A DNA stretch of 64,000 nt from Fidelibacterota bacterium (GTDB lineage Bacteria > Fidelibacterota > Marinisomatia > Marinisomatales > TCS55). Below, piece by piece: positions 10,316 to 23,381 of the stretch. The DNA is taken from the NCBI GenBank assembly GCA_012964665.1, contig DTTO01000053.1:1-64000 (forward strand), written 5' to 3'. The stretch's first letter is position 1. Every line of letters begins with the position of its first letter. Both the position numbers and the translations under genes were made by a program. The notes under the pieces were generated by a model. The model did no database searches. It worked only from the letters and a program-made list of their open reading frames with translations, and was not told the DNA's origin.

Positions 10316-11029
10316 ATGTTAGGAACCATGATAAATGTGATCACTGCCCCCGGTGAAACATTTGAAACGATTGTAAAGGAATTTAATTGGAAACAGGCAT
10401 TATTACCCATTGGCTTGCTCATGGGTTTGGCTGTTGTTTCTGGATTTGTGTTGCAGGAATTAATTGCGGATCTTCAATGGGAACAAATACAAAAAAGTAT
10501 TGAAGGAAATGCCCAAATCCCAGAGGAACAAAAGGAAGAAATTCTTTCTAGTCAATATGATCAGGTATACTCAATGACGGGTGGAAGGGCAATATTCACA
10601 TATTTGAGTATGGCAATTTCATGGCCGATTCGAATTGTTTTTTTTACGTTATTTGCCATGTTGGTTGGAAATCTATTTTTAGGAGGTGGGGGAACATACG
10701 GTCAGATGTTCACGCTCACGGCTTTTGCCTATATGCCTTCTGTAGTTGAATATATCATTAAAACTCCAATACAATACATTTCTGATAACATCATGATATA
10801 TACGGGCCTGGGTGTATTGGGTGTCGGCGAACAAGGGGAATTTCTCAACAGTTTTTTAGCCGGTATCGATGTGTTTGCATTCTGGCGTGTGTATTTGGTG
10901 GCTGTGGGGATGAGTATCCTTTATAACAAATCAACAAAATCTACGCTATCTGCCGTGACTGGTCTATGGATCTTTGGTATAGTTGTATTTGCAGGTATGG
11001 GTGCAGCAGCAGCGGGTATTTTTGGTTAA
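10316..11029 (+). CDS. YIP1-family membrane protein
   Basis: N-terminal PGETFETIVKEFNWKQALLPI and multiple TM helices typical of bacterial YIP1 proteins. Confidence 0.75.
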   Translation: MLGTMINVITAPGETFETIVKEFNWKQALLPIGLLMGLAVVSGFVLQELIADLQWEQIQKSIEGNAQIPEEQKEEILSSQYDQVYSMTGGRAIFTYLSMAISWPIRIVFFTLFAMLVGNLFLGGGGTYGQMFTLTAFAYMPSVVEYIIKTPIQYISDNIMIYTGLGVLGVGEQGEFLNSFLAGIDVFAFWRVYLVAVGMSILYNKSTKSTLSAVTGLWIFGIVVFAGMGAAAAGIFG

Positions 11030-12356
11030 GAAAGGAAAGCAAACTATTATTAAACATATTTTGATTTTTTTCCCCCTTACCTTGGGGCTCAGCCAATCCT
11101 ATTCTCTGCAGGATGCAGTTGATATTGCCTTAAAGAACAAAGAAGCATTGAAAGCATCTGCCATGGACCTGGCGTATTCCCGGCAGGGGGTGAAAGGATC
11201 ATACAGTGGTATTTTGCCCTCACTCCGGTTTTCGGGAGGTATGAACGAAGCTCGTTTTCCTTCTCAAATCGGTGGTTATAATGCAGAAACAGGTGAATTG
11301 ACATTAGGTAAAATCAATAGTCAAATAAGTGCCTCATCCAGTATTTCGCTTTCTCAGAATATCTATGATGGGGGCGTATGGTGGAATACCATACGACAGG
11401 CAAAAAATAGTTATCGGATTTCGGAGCAATTTAATCGTCAAGTAAGGTCCAATATCATCCGAAATGTACATGCTGCTTATTTCAATTATCTCAAAGCATT
11501 ACAGTTGCTGGATGTAGCCCGCTCTAACCTTATGAGTTCCCAACAACAATTGGCATTGGCAGAGACCAGATACGAATTGGGTTCTGCTAAAAAAACGGAT
11601 TTATTAAAAGCGGAAGTTCGTTTTGGGCTGGCACGGATTGATGTAGTGAATAACGATGCGGCTCTCCAAAATGCTTATTTAACTTTGAAAAATGCAATCG
11701 GACTGATTGGGTCGGATCAGTATTTTACGGTTGAGGAAGTTGAGGCGCCGTTGGAAATTGTACCTGAATTTGAAACAGGGTTTGAGCTGGTTCAAAAATT
11801 CAACCCCAGTGTAAAAGCAAAACAATATCAAATTACGGGGGCTGAACTCAGTGAAAAGCTTGTCAAAGGCACCCGCTTGCCTAATATCAGGGCCAGCGCC
11901 AGCTATTCTGGTAACGCAGATAATATTGGAGACGCCATTAGTAATAGCTATAATGATCAAAAACGGATGAATACAGGAATTTCCTTATCTATTCCAATCT
12001 TTTCTGGCAACAGTATTCAATCGCGCATCCAGCAGGCTAAGATCAGCGTAGATAAACAGGAATCAGAATACTTAACACAACTCCAGGATTTATCGGTGCA
12101 ACTTCAGGGAATCTTAGACCAATTAAATAATTATCAAGAAATCATTCCAATTAATGAAACTGTACTTGTTTCTGCTGAAGAAGATTTAAAACTGGCTCAG
12201 GTAAGGTATACTCAAGGATCAACAACCATATTGGAAGTACTGGATGCCCAGGTATCCGTAGTCCGTGCAAGGTCATCTCTGATTCGCTCCAAATATGACG
12301 CATATATTGCACAAACCAATTTAAAAGGATTGTTGGGAACCTTAGATTCAGAATAA
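11022..12356 (+). CDS. TolC-family outer-membrane efflux protein
   Basis: [14 protein letters not shown], two coiled-coil OEP repeats, [18 protein letters not shown]. Likely TTG start at 11022 rather than 10983. Confidence 0.88.
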   Translation: MVKKGKQTIIKHILIFFPLTLGLSQSYSLQDAVDIALKNKEALKASAMDLAYSRQGVKGSYSGILPSLRFSGGMNEARFPSQIGGYNAETGELTLGKINSQISASSSISLSQNIYDGGVWWNTIRQAKNSYRISEQFNRQVRSNIIRNVHAAYFNYLKALQLLDVARSNLMSSQQQLALAETRYELGSAKKTDLLKAEVRFGLARIDVVNNDAALQNAYLTLKNAIGLIGSDQYFTVEEVEAPLEIVPEFETGFELVQKFNPSVKAKQYQITGAELSEKLVKGTRLPNIRASASYSGNADNIGDAISNSYNDQKRMNTGISLSIPIFSGNSIQSRIQQAKISVDKQESEYLTQLQDLSVQLQGILDQLNNYQEIIPINETVLVSAEEDLKLAQVRYTQGSTTILEVLDAQVSVVRARSSLIRSKYDAYIAQTNLKGLLGTLDSE

Positions 12357-12378
12357 AAAATTATTAGAGGAGAAAATA

Positions 12379-13746
12379 GTGGCTAAGAAAAAATTAACGA
12401 AGAAGAAAAAATGGCTCATATTTGGCGGCGGCGGTATCTTACTGATCATCATGATCATAGCCAGTTTGGCTAAGGACAGCACAGAAACCGTTCAGGTTGA
12501 AACAGAAAAAGTTGGGCTACAGACTGTGATTCATAAAGTGAATGCCAGTGGTAAAATTCAACCAGAGACGGAAGTGAAGATCTCGGCAACCTCATCAGCA
12601 TGGATTGACTCCATTACGGTCAAAGAAGGAGACAATGTCAAAAAAGGCCGACACTTGATTTCACTGGATCGAAAGCAGTTATTTGCCAACTATAATTCCA
12701 CTGCTTCATCGGTTCGTTCAGCCGAAGCCCGTTTAAAACAAGAAGAAGCTTCTAAAAAGCGGGTAGAAAACATGTATAATCAGAATTTAGCATCGGACCA
12801 AGAATTGGAGGCGGTCCAGGCCTCATATCAGATTGCTAAGAGTTCATTGGAACAGGCTAATTCCTTATTGGAATTTCGAGAGGATGAACTGGATAAGGCT
12901 CGCATCATGGCACCCCAGGATGGGATCGTTACGGCCGTATATAAAGAAGTGGGTGAAATGGCCGTAGGCGGCATGTTTCAGGCTGAAGTTCTCATGATTA
13001 TTGCAGATCTGAAACGTATGGAAGTACTTGTTGATGTAAATGAAAATGATGTGGTGTCTGTTTCTCTTGGTGATACGACTGAAATCGAAATAGACGCTTT
13101 CCAAGATACCCTATTTTATGGAGTTGTGAGTGAAATCGCACATATGGCCCAGACCAGCGCCATGGGACAAGCGGAGCAGGTGACTAATTTCCAGGTAAAA
13201 ATAAGGATTATTGATGTACCTAAAGAAATTCGTCCCGGTATGAGTGCCACAGCCAATATTATTACAGACAAAAAAGAAAATGTGTTGGCAATCCCAATCC
13301 AAAGTTTGACCGTTCGCCCAGAAGGATCAGAAAAATCAGTATTTGGGAAGGGCAGTCGCTCCGGCGGTAAAGATGGGGAGGAAAAACCCAAAGCGAAGAA
13401 AATGGAAGAATTGGTTTTTGTCTTGGCAGATAAACCCGGGGGTGTGCTTCGCGATGGTAAAATATCTGAATTAGATAAAAAATCATCCAAAAAAGCGAAA
13501 GTACCGAAGGATGCAAAAGTGGCACATATTCGTCCTGTAAAAGTAGGTATTTCATCTGAAACCCATTATGAAGTATTGAGCGGATTGGAAGAAGGAGAAG
13601 AGATTGTGACAGGTAGCTATCGTGCCATCAGTAAGGATTTATCTCATAATAAAGCAGTGAAAACTGGCGATGATGAAAAAGGCGGAAAAAAAGGATTCAG
13701 TGTTGCTATCGGCACAGAAAAAGATAATGACGAAAAGAAAGACTAA
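12379..13746 (+). CDS. MacA-like periplasmic adaptor (HlyD/RND family)
   Basis: N-terminal [36 protein letters not shown], coiled coil, [17 protein letters not shown] start. Confidence 0.9.
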   Translation: MAKKKLTKKKKWLIFGGGGILLIIMIIASLAKDSTETVQVETEKVGLQTVIHKVNASGKIQPETEVKISATSSAWIDSITVKEGDNVKKGRHLISLDRKQLFANYNSTASSVRSAEARLKQEEASKKRVENMYNQNLASDQELEAVQASYQIAKSSLEQANSLLEFREDELDKARIMAPQDGIVTAVYKEVGEMAVGGMFQAEVLMIIADLKRMEVLVDVNENDVVSVSLGDTTEIEIDAFQDTLFYGVVSEIAHMAQTSAMGQAEQVTNFQVKIRIIDVPKEIRPGMSATANIITDKKENVLAIPIQSLTVRPEGSEKSVFGKGSRSGGKDGEEKPKAKKMEELVFVLADKPGGVLRDGKISELDKKSSKKAKVPKDAKVAHIRPVKVGISSETHYEVLSGLEEGEEIVTGSYRAISKDLSHNKAVKTGDDEKGGKKGFSVAIGTEKDNDEKKD

Positions 13747-13748
13747 TT

Positions 13749-14456
13749 GTGGCTGATCTTATATCATTGAAAGAAATCAAACGCTATTATGATGTAGGTG
13801 GTGAGATCGTTCGTGCGCTGGACGGTATTGACTTAATTATTGAGCCAAATGAATATATTTCCATTATGGGACCCTCTGGATCGGGTAAATCTACCCTTAT
13901 GAATATGATCGGTTGTCTGGATACGCCTACAAAAGGTGTTTATGAATTCGAAGGTGAGTTAGTCCATGAAATGGATGATAACCAGTTGGCATCCATCCGA
14001 AATCGCAAAATCGGATTTGTGTTTCAGACCTTTAATCTACTGCCCAAAGCCACGGCGCTTCGGAATGTGGAGGTGCCTTTGATTTATGCCAATATCTCTA
14101 AAAGTGAACGGATAGAAAAAGCAGAAAAAGCGCTCAATGCTGTGGGTCTTCATGATCGGATGCATCATAAACCCAACGAACTTTCTGGGGGGCAGCGTCA
14201 GCGTGTGGCCATTGCACGTGCTCTGGTAAATGATCCTTCCATTCTTTTAGCTGATGAACCAACTGGAAATCTTGATTCAAAAAGCGGTGTTGAGATCATG
14301 AAAATACTGGACAGTCTACATGATGACGGTAATACCATTATTTTAGTGACCCATGAAGAATATATCGCCGACCATGCAGATCGGACAATTAATCTTTTCG
14401 ATGGTAAAATAAAAGAGGATATTAAAACAAATAAAAGAATAAGGGTTTCTTCATGA
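13749..14456 (+). CDS. MacB/LolD-type ABC transporter ATPase
   Basis: Walker [10 protein letters not shown], signature [15 protein letters not shown], Walker [13 protein letters not shown]. Confidence 0.95.
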   Translation: MADLISLKEIKRYYDVGGEIVRALDGIDLIIEPNEYISIMGPSGSGKSTLMNMIGCLDTPTKGVYEFEGELVHEMDDNQLASIRNRKIGFVFQTFNLLPKATALRNVEVPLIYANISKSERIEKAEKALNAVGLHDRMHHKPNELSGGQRQRVAIARALVNDPSILLADEPTGNLDSKSGVEIMKILDSLHDDGNTIILVTHEEYIADHADRTINLFDGKIKEDIKTNKRIRVSS

Positions 14457-15670
14457 TCGGACTTTTCTGGGAAAATCTCCGCATCTCTCTCAGCTCTATT
14501 TTTTCCAATAAATCTCGATCGATTCTCACTGCATTAGGGATTATTATCGGTGTTCTTTCCGTGACGTTAATGGGTACACTTATTTCCGGTTTGGATCGAA
14601 CCTTTGAAAAAAGTATGGCGGGATTTCGCAGTGATGTCCTTATGATCAGCCGGATGGAGTGGTTCAGCGGTGACGTCGATTGGTGGGAAATGCGTAACCG
14701 TCCACGTATCCGTGAGGAGTATGGCGAAAAACTATTGGAGCGTTCCCAATTTGTGGAAGCGGTAGCCCCTGTATCCGAAAGGGGCGGCAGTATTATTCGG
14801 GGGGATCGCCGGATCGATTCCCGATTCTTTGGTACAACGACAGATTATTTAGCCACGAATACTTCAGTTGAGGTTGAAAAAGGGCGTTTTTTTAGTGATG
14901 GAGAACAGCGTTCCGGTGCACGGGTTCTCGTGATTGGTGGTGATGTGGCTGACGCGCTTTTCCCTGATGAGGATCCATTGGATAAATATGTGAAAATCGG
15001 GAATTATAAATTTCGTGTGATCGGAATTCTAAAGAAAATGGGCAAATTCATGGGGCTTTTCAGTATGGATAATCAAGCAACCATGCCGTTGGGTACCTAT
15101 AAAAGGTTATATGCTCGTCGGGGGTGGATGACGATGCGCGTGAAATTAAACACAGATCAGGCGGATTTGGCAAGGGAAGAAGTTCGAGGTATTATCCGTC
15201 AATTGCGCCGTTTGAAACCAACGGAAAAAGACGATTTTGGCATTAACCAGTCCTCTACATTAGAAGCTCAATACAAGGCCATTAAGCTGGCCATCGGTGG
15301 GACGGGTCTATTTATCACCGCACTTTCACTAATTGTAGGTGGCATTGGTATCATGAATATCATGTTCGTTTCTGTAAAAGAGCGCACACGGGAGATCGGT
15401 GTACGAAAAGCCCTCGGTGCCACACAGACTATGATCCTGGGCCAATTTTTGATGGAGGCGGTTATGATCTGCCTCATTGCAGGGCTTATGGGTATGGGTT
15501 TGGCTTACGGGCTGAGTTTCATTATTGACAAATTTTTTCCATCAGCAATGCCCATTGGACTTGCCATAGGATCCATTATACTTAGTGTAATCATTGGGGT
15601 GGTCTCCGGATTGGTACCCTCCTACCAGGCTGCCAGACTGGACCCTATTGACGCCTTGAGGTACGAATAA
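14453..15670 (+). CDS. MacB-type ABC transporter permease
   Basis: MacB_PCD/FtsX architecture; [29 protein letters not shown]. Confidence 0.92.
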   Translation: MIGLFWENLRISLSSIFSNKSRSILTALGIIIGVLSVTLMGTLISGLDRTFEKSMAGFRSDVLMISRMEWFSGDVDWWEMRNRPRIREEYGEKLLERSQFVEAVAPVSERGGSIIRGDRRIDSRFFGTTTDYLATNTSVEVEKGRFFSDGEQRSGARVLVIGGDVADALFPDEDPLDKYVKIGNYKFRVIGILKKMGKFMGLFSMDNQATMPLGTYKRLYARRGWMTMRVKLNTDQADLAREEVRGIIRQLRRLKPTEKDDFGINQSSTLEAQYKAIKLAIGGTGLFITALSLIVGGIGIMNIMFVSVKERTREIGVRKALGATQTMILGQFLMEAVMICLIAGLMGMGLAYGLSFIIDKFFPSAMPIGLAIGSIILSVIIGVVSGLVPSYQAARLDPIDALRYE

Positions 15671-16926
15671 TGGCAAAATTCTCTCACGTCAACAGTACGA
15701 TACGGGAAGGCTTTCGCATGGCCATTGAGGCCATTCGCCAGAACAAGCTTCGATCTATTCTTACTCTTTTAGGAATCAGCATCGGCGTCTTTTCCGTGAT
15801 CGGTGTAATGACGGCTATCCGTACTTTAGAATCCTCAGTGAATTCTCAATTGGATATTTTGGGAACAAATACATTTACCATTAATAAATCTCCGGCAATA
15901 CAGATCCATGGTCCGGGTGGGAATAGGAAGATCCGACAACGAAAGAATATTACTTACGCCCATTATGAAGAAATAAAACGGAAAGCCAAATTACCTTTGA
16001 GAGTAAGTGTGTTAGATGGCACTGGAGAGCGTAACATTAGATACAAAGATAAAACTTTAAAAAAATCAGCAGAATTACGCGGTGCTGATGAGTGGGCTCT
16101 CCGCTCAATTAATGCTTATTTGGCTGATGGGAGAAATTTTACACCCGATGATATCCGTTTTGCAAGGAACGTGACCATCCTTGGGCCGGATATTCTGGAT
16201 ATCTTGTTTCCTTTTGAAGATCCTCTTGGGAAAGCCATCAAGATCAAGGGCATCGACTACACCGTAATCGGTGTAACGGAACGAAAAGGGCAAGCATTTG
16301 GTCAGAGCCAAGATTATTTTGTTCTTATTCCAATTTCTTTATATATCCAGCGATTTTCCAATAGGTGGACATCTTTAGGAATTGTTTTTGAAGCGGAATC
16401 CGCGGATATGTATGAAAAAACGATGGATGAGGCTATTGGTCTAATGCGAGTGATTCGAAAAGTACCTGTAGGTGAAGAAAATGATTTTTCTATTCTTTCT
16501 AATGAAGAGCTGATGGAAACTTTTGCTGGTTTCACTGGCGGCATCAAAATCTTTGCCGGTTCGGTGAGTGTCATCGCTTTACTTGTGGCAGGGATTGGTA
16601 TTATGAATATCATGCTCGTTTCGGTGACAGAAAGGATTAAAGAGATCGGTATTCGAAAAGCCATAGGTGCAACTCGAAGAGATATATTAACCCAGTTTCT
16701 TATGGAAGCGATTTTCTTGAGTCAATTTGGCGGTGTGGTCGGAGTCATTTTAGGAATTGCTGGAGGCAATGTAGTGGCGATTGTCCTTAATGTACCCGCG
16801 GTGGTGCCCATGGACTGGGCCTTTTACGGTATGGCGGTGTGCTCTTTGATTGGTATTGGCTTTGGAATTTATCCAGCCTGGCGAGCTGCTAATCTTGACC
16901 CAATTGAATCTCTAAGATTCGAATAA
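15670..16926 (+). CDS. MacB-type ABC transporter permease (second copy)
   Basis: [33 protein letters not shown]; parallel to the upstream permease. Confidence 0.92.
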   Translation: MAKFSHVNSTIREGFRMAIEAIRQNKLRSILTLLGISIGVFSVIGVMTAIRTLESSVNSQLDILGTNTFTINKSPAIQIHGPGGNRKIRQRKNITYAHYEEIKRKAKLPLRVSVLDGTGERNIRYKDKTLKKSAELRGADEWALRSINAYLADGRNFTPDDIRFARNVTILGPDILDILFPFEDPLGKAIKIKGIDYTVIGVTERKGQAFGQSQDYFVLIPISLYIQRFSNRWTSLGIVFEAESADMYEKTMDEAIGLMRVIRKVPVGEENDFSILSNEELMETFAGFTGGIKIFAGSVSVIALLVAGIGIMNIMLVSVTERIKEIGIRKAIGATRRDILTQFLMEAIFLSQFGGVVGVILGIAGGNVVAIVLNVPAVVPMDWAFYGMAVCSLIGIGFGIYPAWRAANLDPIESLRFE

Positions 16927-17095
16927 ATCTCTCCTGTTCCTTCTTGGATGACGAAGGACGATTCACCTAAATTTCCAGGATATTTTTCATTCAATTATTT
17001 ATGTTTGAGGTACGGTACAGGCTTATAGGATTTTGGTTTGTTTGCACATCCGTCCTACACCTGTCTCTACACCACGAAAAGGTAGGTGGATAAAA

Positions 17096-17794
17096 ATGAA
17101 AGCGATCGGTGTAATTCCGGCTCGGCTACATTCCATCCGTTTCCCGAAAAAAATTCTACATCTGATTGAAGGGAAACCTATGGTGGTTCGAGTCTATGAA
17201 AAAGCTCGCACAGCCAAATCGCTGGATGATGTAATTGTTGCCATTGATGCGGATGAAACAGCAGAAGCGTTGAAAGAATGGAAGGTAAAAACCGTTATGA
17301 CTGCTGATGATCACGTGTCCGGTACAGATCGTGTTTATGAAGTAGTAACTGATATGGAAGTGGATGTGATCGTCAACATCCAGGGGGATGAGCCGACTAT
17401 TGATCCACAACTGATTGATGAATTGGTGATGCAGTTTGAAGATGACTCTATTGTAATGGCTACCGTGGCAGGGGAACAGATGGATGTGGAAAATATATAT
17501 GATTTGAATACGGTAAAAGTATTGCTGGATACAGAAGGATTTGCGGTTAATTTCCGGCGTGAACCTGTTCCTCATGAAATTGGAGGGTACTACCCCCACA
17601 TGGGATTGTATGGATACAGAAAAAAGACATTGGAACAAATGACTAATTTGGCTCCTTCTGAAAATGAAAAGGCGCTGAAGCTGGAACAGTATAGAGCTAT
17701 AGATAATGGTATACCAATCAAGGTGATTCTTACGGAAAAAGTGAGCAAGGGAATTGATACAATTGATGATTTAAAACTGTTTGAAAGGGCATAA
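17096..17794 (+). CDS. kdsB: 3-deoxy-manno-octulosonate cytidylyltransferase
   Basis: MKAIGVIPARLHSIRFPKK, NIQGDEPTIDP, MGLYGYRK. ATG at 17096 preferred over 17033. Confidence 0.93.
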   Translation: MKAIGVIPARLHSIRFPKKILHLIEGKPMVVRVYEKARTAKSLDDVIVAIDADETAEALKEWKVKTVMTADDHVSGTDRVYEVVTDMEVDVIVNIQGDEPTIDPQLIDELVMQFEDDSIVMATVAGEQMDVENIYDLNTVKVLLDTEGFAVNFRREPVPHEIGGYYPHMGLYGYRKKTLEQMTNLAPSENEKALKLEQYRAIDNGIPIKVILTEKVSKGIDTIDDLKLFERA

Positions 17795-19419
<1,625 letters not shown>

Positions 19420-19420
<1 letters not shown>

Positions 19421-20229
19421 TGGGTAAACAGGTTAATGTTGGGAATGTTGTTTTTGGTAGTGATGCGCTGCCATTGATTGCTGGACCCTGTGTAATTGAA
19501 TCGTTGGATCACAGCCTGAAGATGGCTGAATCCATTAAGATGATTACCGAAAAAATTGATATGCCGTTCATATTTAAAAGTTCTTTTGATAAGGCCAACC
19601 GTACTTCAATGAATTCATTCCGAGGGCCCGATATGGATCAGGGTTTGGAAATTCTTTCGGCCGTGAAATCTGAAGTGGGTGTTCCCGTTTTAACTGATGT
19701 TCATCTACCTGATCAGTGCTTACCCGTTTCTGAAGTTGCCGATGTACTGCAGATCCCTGCCTTTTTATGCCGACAGACAGATCTACTTATGGCAGCAGGA
19801 AAATCAGGGACACCGGTAAACATAAAAAAAGGCCAGTTCTTAGCTCCAGGAAAAATGAAACATGCAGCCGAAAAAATTGCAAACACCGGTAATCAAAATA
19901 TTTTGCTTACTGAAAGAGGAACCTCCTTTGGCTATGGGCTTATTTCCGATATGACTTCTATCTCCATCATGCAAGAATCAGGTTATCCGGTTGTATTTGA
20001 TGCCACCCACAGTGCCCAGATTCCTGGTGGCGGTGCCAAAACTGGCGGGCAACGGGGAAACATCCCAATCTTAGCCAAAACTGCTGTTGCTGCTGGCTGT
20101 GATGGAATTTTCATGGAAGTTCATGATCATCCGGATGAAGCAAAATCGGATGCAGCCACCCAATGGCCTTTGGATAGTTTGAAGGGATTACTTCAAACTT
20201 TATTGAAGATTCATGAGGTAATTCGGTAG
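19420..20229 (+). CDS. kdsA: 3-deoxy-8-phosphooctulonate synthase
   Basis: IAGPCVIES, FKSSFDKANRTS, DATHSAQIPGG, EVHDHPDEAKSDAATQWPL. Confidence 0.96.
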
Positions 20230-20763
20230 TTGAATTACGACACTTCAAAAGTTAAAATGATTATTTCTGACGTGGATGGTGTAATGACCGATGGTTCCAT
20301 CTACATAGGCAAAGGCGGTTTGGAGCTAAAGCAGTTTTGTGTATCAGATGGTTTCGGTGTCGCATTACTTCGTGCTGCAGGGCTAGAATTATCCCTCATC
20401 TCTGGTCGGGAATCAGAAGCTACGGCCGAACGTGCAAAAGAATTAAAAATCGAAAATGTATATAATGGTACCCTGAATAAAATTCCACCCTATGAAGCAA
20501 TAAAGAAAAAATATAATTTAACCGATAATCAAATTGCATACATCGGTGATGATTTAATCGATATTCCAGTGATGGAATTAGCAGGTGTACCCATTGCCAC
20601 TGACAACGCTGTTCCAGCCGCAAAAAAAGCAGCTGTTTATGTTACTCAAAATGGTGGTGGTCATGGTGCTTTCCGCGAAGCAGTAGAATGGTTGCTCACC
20701 AAACAGGACCGATTAACAGAAGTCATCAATTTGCTGCGGGAAAAGGTTCAGAATCAAAAGTGA
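20230..20763 (+). CDS. kdsC: KDO-8-phosphate phosphatase (HAD family)
   Basis: ISDVDGVMTDGSIYIG, ISGRES, IGDDLIDIPVM. TTG start. Confidence 0.93.
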   Translation: MNYDTSKVKMIISDVDGVMTDGSIYIGKGGLELKQFCVSDGFGVALLRAAGLELSLISGRESEATAERAKELKIENVYNGTLNKIPPYEAIKKKYNLTDNQIAYIGDDLIDIPVMELAGVPIATDNAVPAAKKAAVYVTQNGGGHGAFREAVEWLLTKQDRLTEVINLLREKVQNQK

Positions 20764-21296
20764 AATTAATTTTTTCTTTATTAATGGCGTTTGCCACTTT
20801 TGGCTGTGAAACTTCTGATGTGAAACGGACTGGAGAATCTCGCATTGGCCGCCCAGACGCGGAAAGCTGGGATGTCATTATCACCCTTACTAATGAAGGG
20901 GCGAAGCGAGCCGTTATTCGATCAGGGCATTTAGAAAAGTATAATAAACAGCAATATATACTTTTAGACCAAAATGTGGATGCTGACTTTTTTAATAAGA
21001 AAGAAATCTATACTACCAATCTTATCTCTAATATTGCGGAAGTAGACGAAGAGGAGGATTTTATGGTAGCTATCGGTGATGTGGTGGTTGTCTCAGATAG
21101 TGGTGTTACCCTGTTTACCGATACCTTATCATGGGATAATGTGAGAGAAAAAGTGTTTACTAATGATTCCGTTGTTTTCATTACAGAAAACCAGGACACG
21201 CTCTACGGAATTGGATTTGAGTCTGATGTGGAATTAAATAATTGGAAAATTCTGAAACCAACCGGTGTTTTTCATGAGGACAAAGATGAAAAATAA
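20760..21296 (+). CDS. lptC: LPS export lipoprotein, LptC-like
   Basis: Lipobox ATFGCETS, LptC/OstA-like beta repeats, located between kdsC and lptB. GTG start at 20760 overlaps the kdsC stop. Confidence 0.75.
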   Translation: MKLIFSLLMAFATFGCETSDVKRTGESRIGRPDAESWDVIITLTNEGAKRAVIRSGHLEKYNKQQYILLDQNVDADFFNKKEIYTTNLISNIAEVDEEEDFMVAIGDVVVVSDSGVTLFTDTLSWDNVREKVFTNDSVVFITENQDTLYGIGFESDVELNNWKILKPTGVFHEDKDEK

Positions 21297-22020
21297 TCAT
21301 CAGAAACTCAGTGCCAAAGGACTTCATAAACGGTATGGCAAGCGCTGGGTAGTCCGGGATGTAGATTTGAATGTAAATAAGGGAGAAATTGTCGGATTGC
21401 TGGGACCGAATGGCGCCGGGAAAACAACCACCTTTTATATGATTACGGGTATGATTAAACCGACAAAGGGTCAAATTTATCTGGATGATAATGAAATTAC
21501 TGATCGTGCTATGTATCAACGTAGCCGCTCTGGGATTGGTTATCTATCCCAGGAACCCTCTATTTTTGGAAAACTTAGTGTTGAGGATAATCTCCACCTT
21601 GTGCTGGAGATGTCAAATTTACCTAAAGAGGAACAAGCTGAAAAAGTGGAACAACTATTGGATGATTTGTCCATTCAGCATATTCGCAAGAATAAGGGAA
21701 GCAATTTGTCGGGAGGTGAGCGTCGTCGCGTAGAAATTACGCGGAGTCTGGCCATTGACCCGGATTTTATGTTACTGGATGAACCCTTTGCTGGCGTTGA
21801 TCCCATCGCCGTCGAAGATATTCAGTCCATTGTTCATTCTCTGAAAAAACGGAATATTGGTGTATTAATTACGGATCACAATGTACGTGAAACACTTTCA
21901 ATCACTGATCGATCATATTTATTATTCGATGGGAAAATCTTGAAATCAGGTACATCTGAATTTTTAGCAAACGATGAAGAAACACGTCGTCTTTATTTAG
22001 GAGAAAAATTCCGACTTTAA
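21286..22020 (+). CDS. lptB: LPS export ABC transporter ATPase
   Basis: GLLGPNGAGKTTTFYMITGMIKPTKGQIYLDD, GIGYLSQEPSIF, LSGGERRRVEI, LLDEPFAGVDP. Confidence 0.95.
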   Translation: MKNNHQKLSAKGLHKRYGKRWVVRDVDLNVNKGEIVGLLGPNGAGKTTTFYMITGMIKPTKGQIYLDDNEITDRAMYQRSRSGIGYLSQEPSIFGKLSVEDNLHLVLEMSNLPKEEQAEKVEQLLDDLSIQHIRKNKGSNLSGGERRRVEITRSLAIDPDFMLLDEPFAGVDPIAVEDIQSIVHSLKKRNIGVLITDHNVRETLSITDRSYLLFDGKILKSGTSEFLANDEETRRLYLGEKFRL

Positions 22021-23369
22021 TGCCACGCCTAAAGCAAAGACAATCTTTACGCCAAACCTTATCTCCCCAGCAGGTGATCCAGGCCAGTATTCTCCAACTT
22101 AATGTATCCAATTTGGAACAAAAAATATTAGATGAACTGGAAAGCAATCCTGTTTTAGAGCAGGCTGAAACACAGGATGATGAAGAGGTTATTAACTCGG
22201 AAAATGAAGAAGTAGATTTTGAGGAAGATCCCGATGAGTATGAACCCGCCAACATATATGATAATACGAGAAAAGAGAATCGTGAATTGCCAGTGCGGGA
22301 GCAGCTGGACTTTGCGGAGGGGTTGGTAAGGCAGTTGGACAACTTCAACCTATCAGACTTGGAACGTGCAATTGCGGAAGATATCCTCTGGAATCTGGAT
22401 GAGAATGGCTATCTGGCTGTTGATCCGATATTAATTGCAGATCGTTATGATCGAAAAGAGGAAGAGGTGAAGCATGTACAAGATAAATTACAACAACTGG
22501 AACCGCCGGGCATTGCTGCCAAAGATTTGCAGGATTGTCTTTTAATTCAGTTGAAGGGGGAAGAAGATACTTTGGCATACCAGATCGTGTCCAAATATTT
22601 TGATGATTTTGCCAATCACCGTTATGACAGACTACAGAAATATCTGGATATATCAAAAGATTCTCTTGTTGAAGTTATTGAAGAAATCAGCAATTTAAAT
22701 CCCCGTCCTGGCGATGGGAAAATTGGAATTGGCACTGAAACGGTCATTCCAGATCTATTGGCAGTTCAGCAGGATAGGAAATGGGTAGTAATTATTAATG
22801 AATCTTGGATTCCAGAACTGAATTTAAGCAATGAATATGTGACAATGTTAAATCAGAAAGATTTGCCGGGGGAGACACAAAAATACCTTAAGGAAAAATT
22901 TGACTCTGCTTCCTGGTTTATCCATGCAATTGAACAAAGGCGTCATACACTTACTGCAGTGATGGAAGCTATCATTAAACGGCAAAAGGGATTTTTTAAA
23001 GGGGAAATTGAATTGTTAGTACCTATGAAGCTCCAAGATATTGCCGATGATATTGATATGGATATTTCTACTATCAGCCGCTCTACGCGAGGGAAATATG
23101 TTGATACACCTTATGGCATTTTTGAATTAAAGTCCTTTTTTACCGAAGGATATAAACTGGAAAGCGGTGAAGAAGTCAGTACTAAAGCGATTAAAGATTT
23201 ACTAAAAAAACTGATTGATGATGAAGATAAAAGTTTTCCATTGACCGATACAGATTTAGCCAATCAGCTAAAAGATGGGGGTTTTCCTGTGGCTCGGAGA
23301 ACAGTAGCAAAGTACAGAGAACAATTACATCTTTCTGTCGCACGATTGCGACGCGAATTAACTTATTAA
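22020..23369 (+). CDS. rpoN: RNA polymerase sigma-54 factor
   Basis: RQTLSPQQVIQASILQLN, acidic region, ISTISRSTRGKYVDTPYGIFELKSFF, RPON-box-like VARRTVAKYREQL. Confidence 0.95.
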   Translation: MPRLKQRQSLRQTLSPQQVIQASILQLNVSNLEQKILDELESNPVLEQAETQDDEEVINSENEEVDFEEDPDEYEPANIYDNTRKENRELPVREQLDFAEGLVRQLDNFNLSDLERAIAEDILWNLDENGYLAVDPILIADRYDRKEEEVKHVQDKLQQLEPPGIAAKDLQDCLLIQLKGEEDTLAYQIVSKYFDDFANHRYDRLQKYLDISKDSLVEVIEEISNLNPRPGDGKIGIGTETVIPDLLAVQQDRKWVVIINESWIPELNLSNEYVTMLNQKDLPGETQKYLKEKFDSASWFIHAIEQRRHTLTAVMEAIIKRQKGFFKGEIELLVPMKLQDIADDIDMDISTISRSTRGKYVDTPYGIFELKSFFTEGYKLESGEEVSTKAIKDLLKKLIDDEDKSFPLTDTDLANQLKDGGFPVARRTVAKYREQLHLSVARLRRELTY

Positions 23370-23381
23370 CAAGAGGAAAAA

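Noticed and set aside
13749-16926. Tandem MacB-type permeases as a novel transporter
   Set aside because: One ATPase with two MacB-like permeases and MacA/TolC partners is a common arrangement in Bacteroidota-like genomes.
16944-16964. Inverted repeat TCCTTC-TTGGATGAC-GAAGGA after the second MacB permease
   Set aside because: Short stem without a T-run; not convincing as a terminator or operator.
17156-17638. 160-aa minus-strand ORF antisense to kdsB
   Set aside because: Low-complexity H/F/I-rich translation typical of antisense of coding sequence.
21902-22348. 148-aa Ser-rich minus-strand ORF antisense to rpoN/lptB
   Set aside because: Ser-rich composition is the reverse complement of the acidic rpoN region; no domain.
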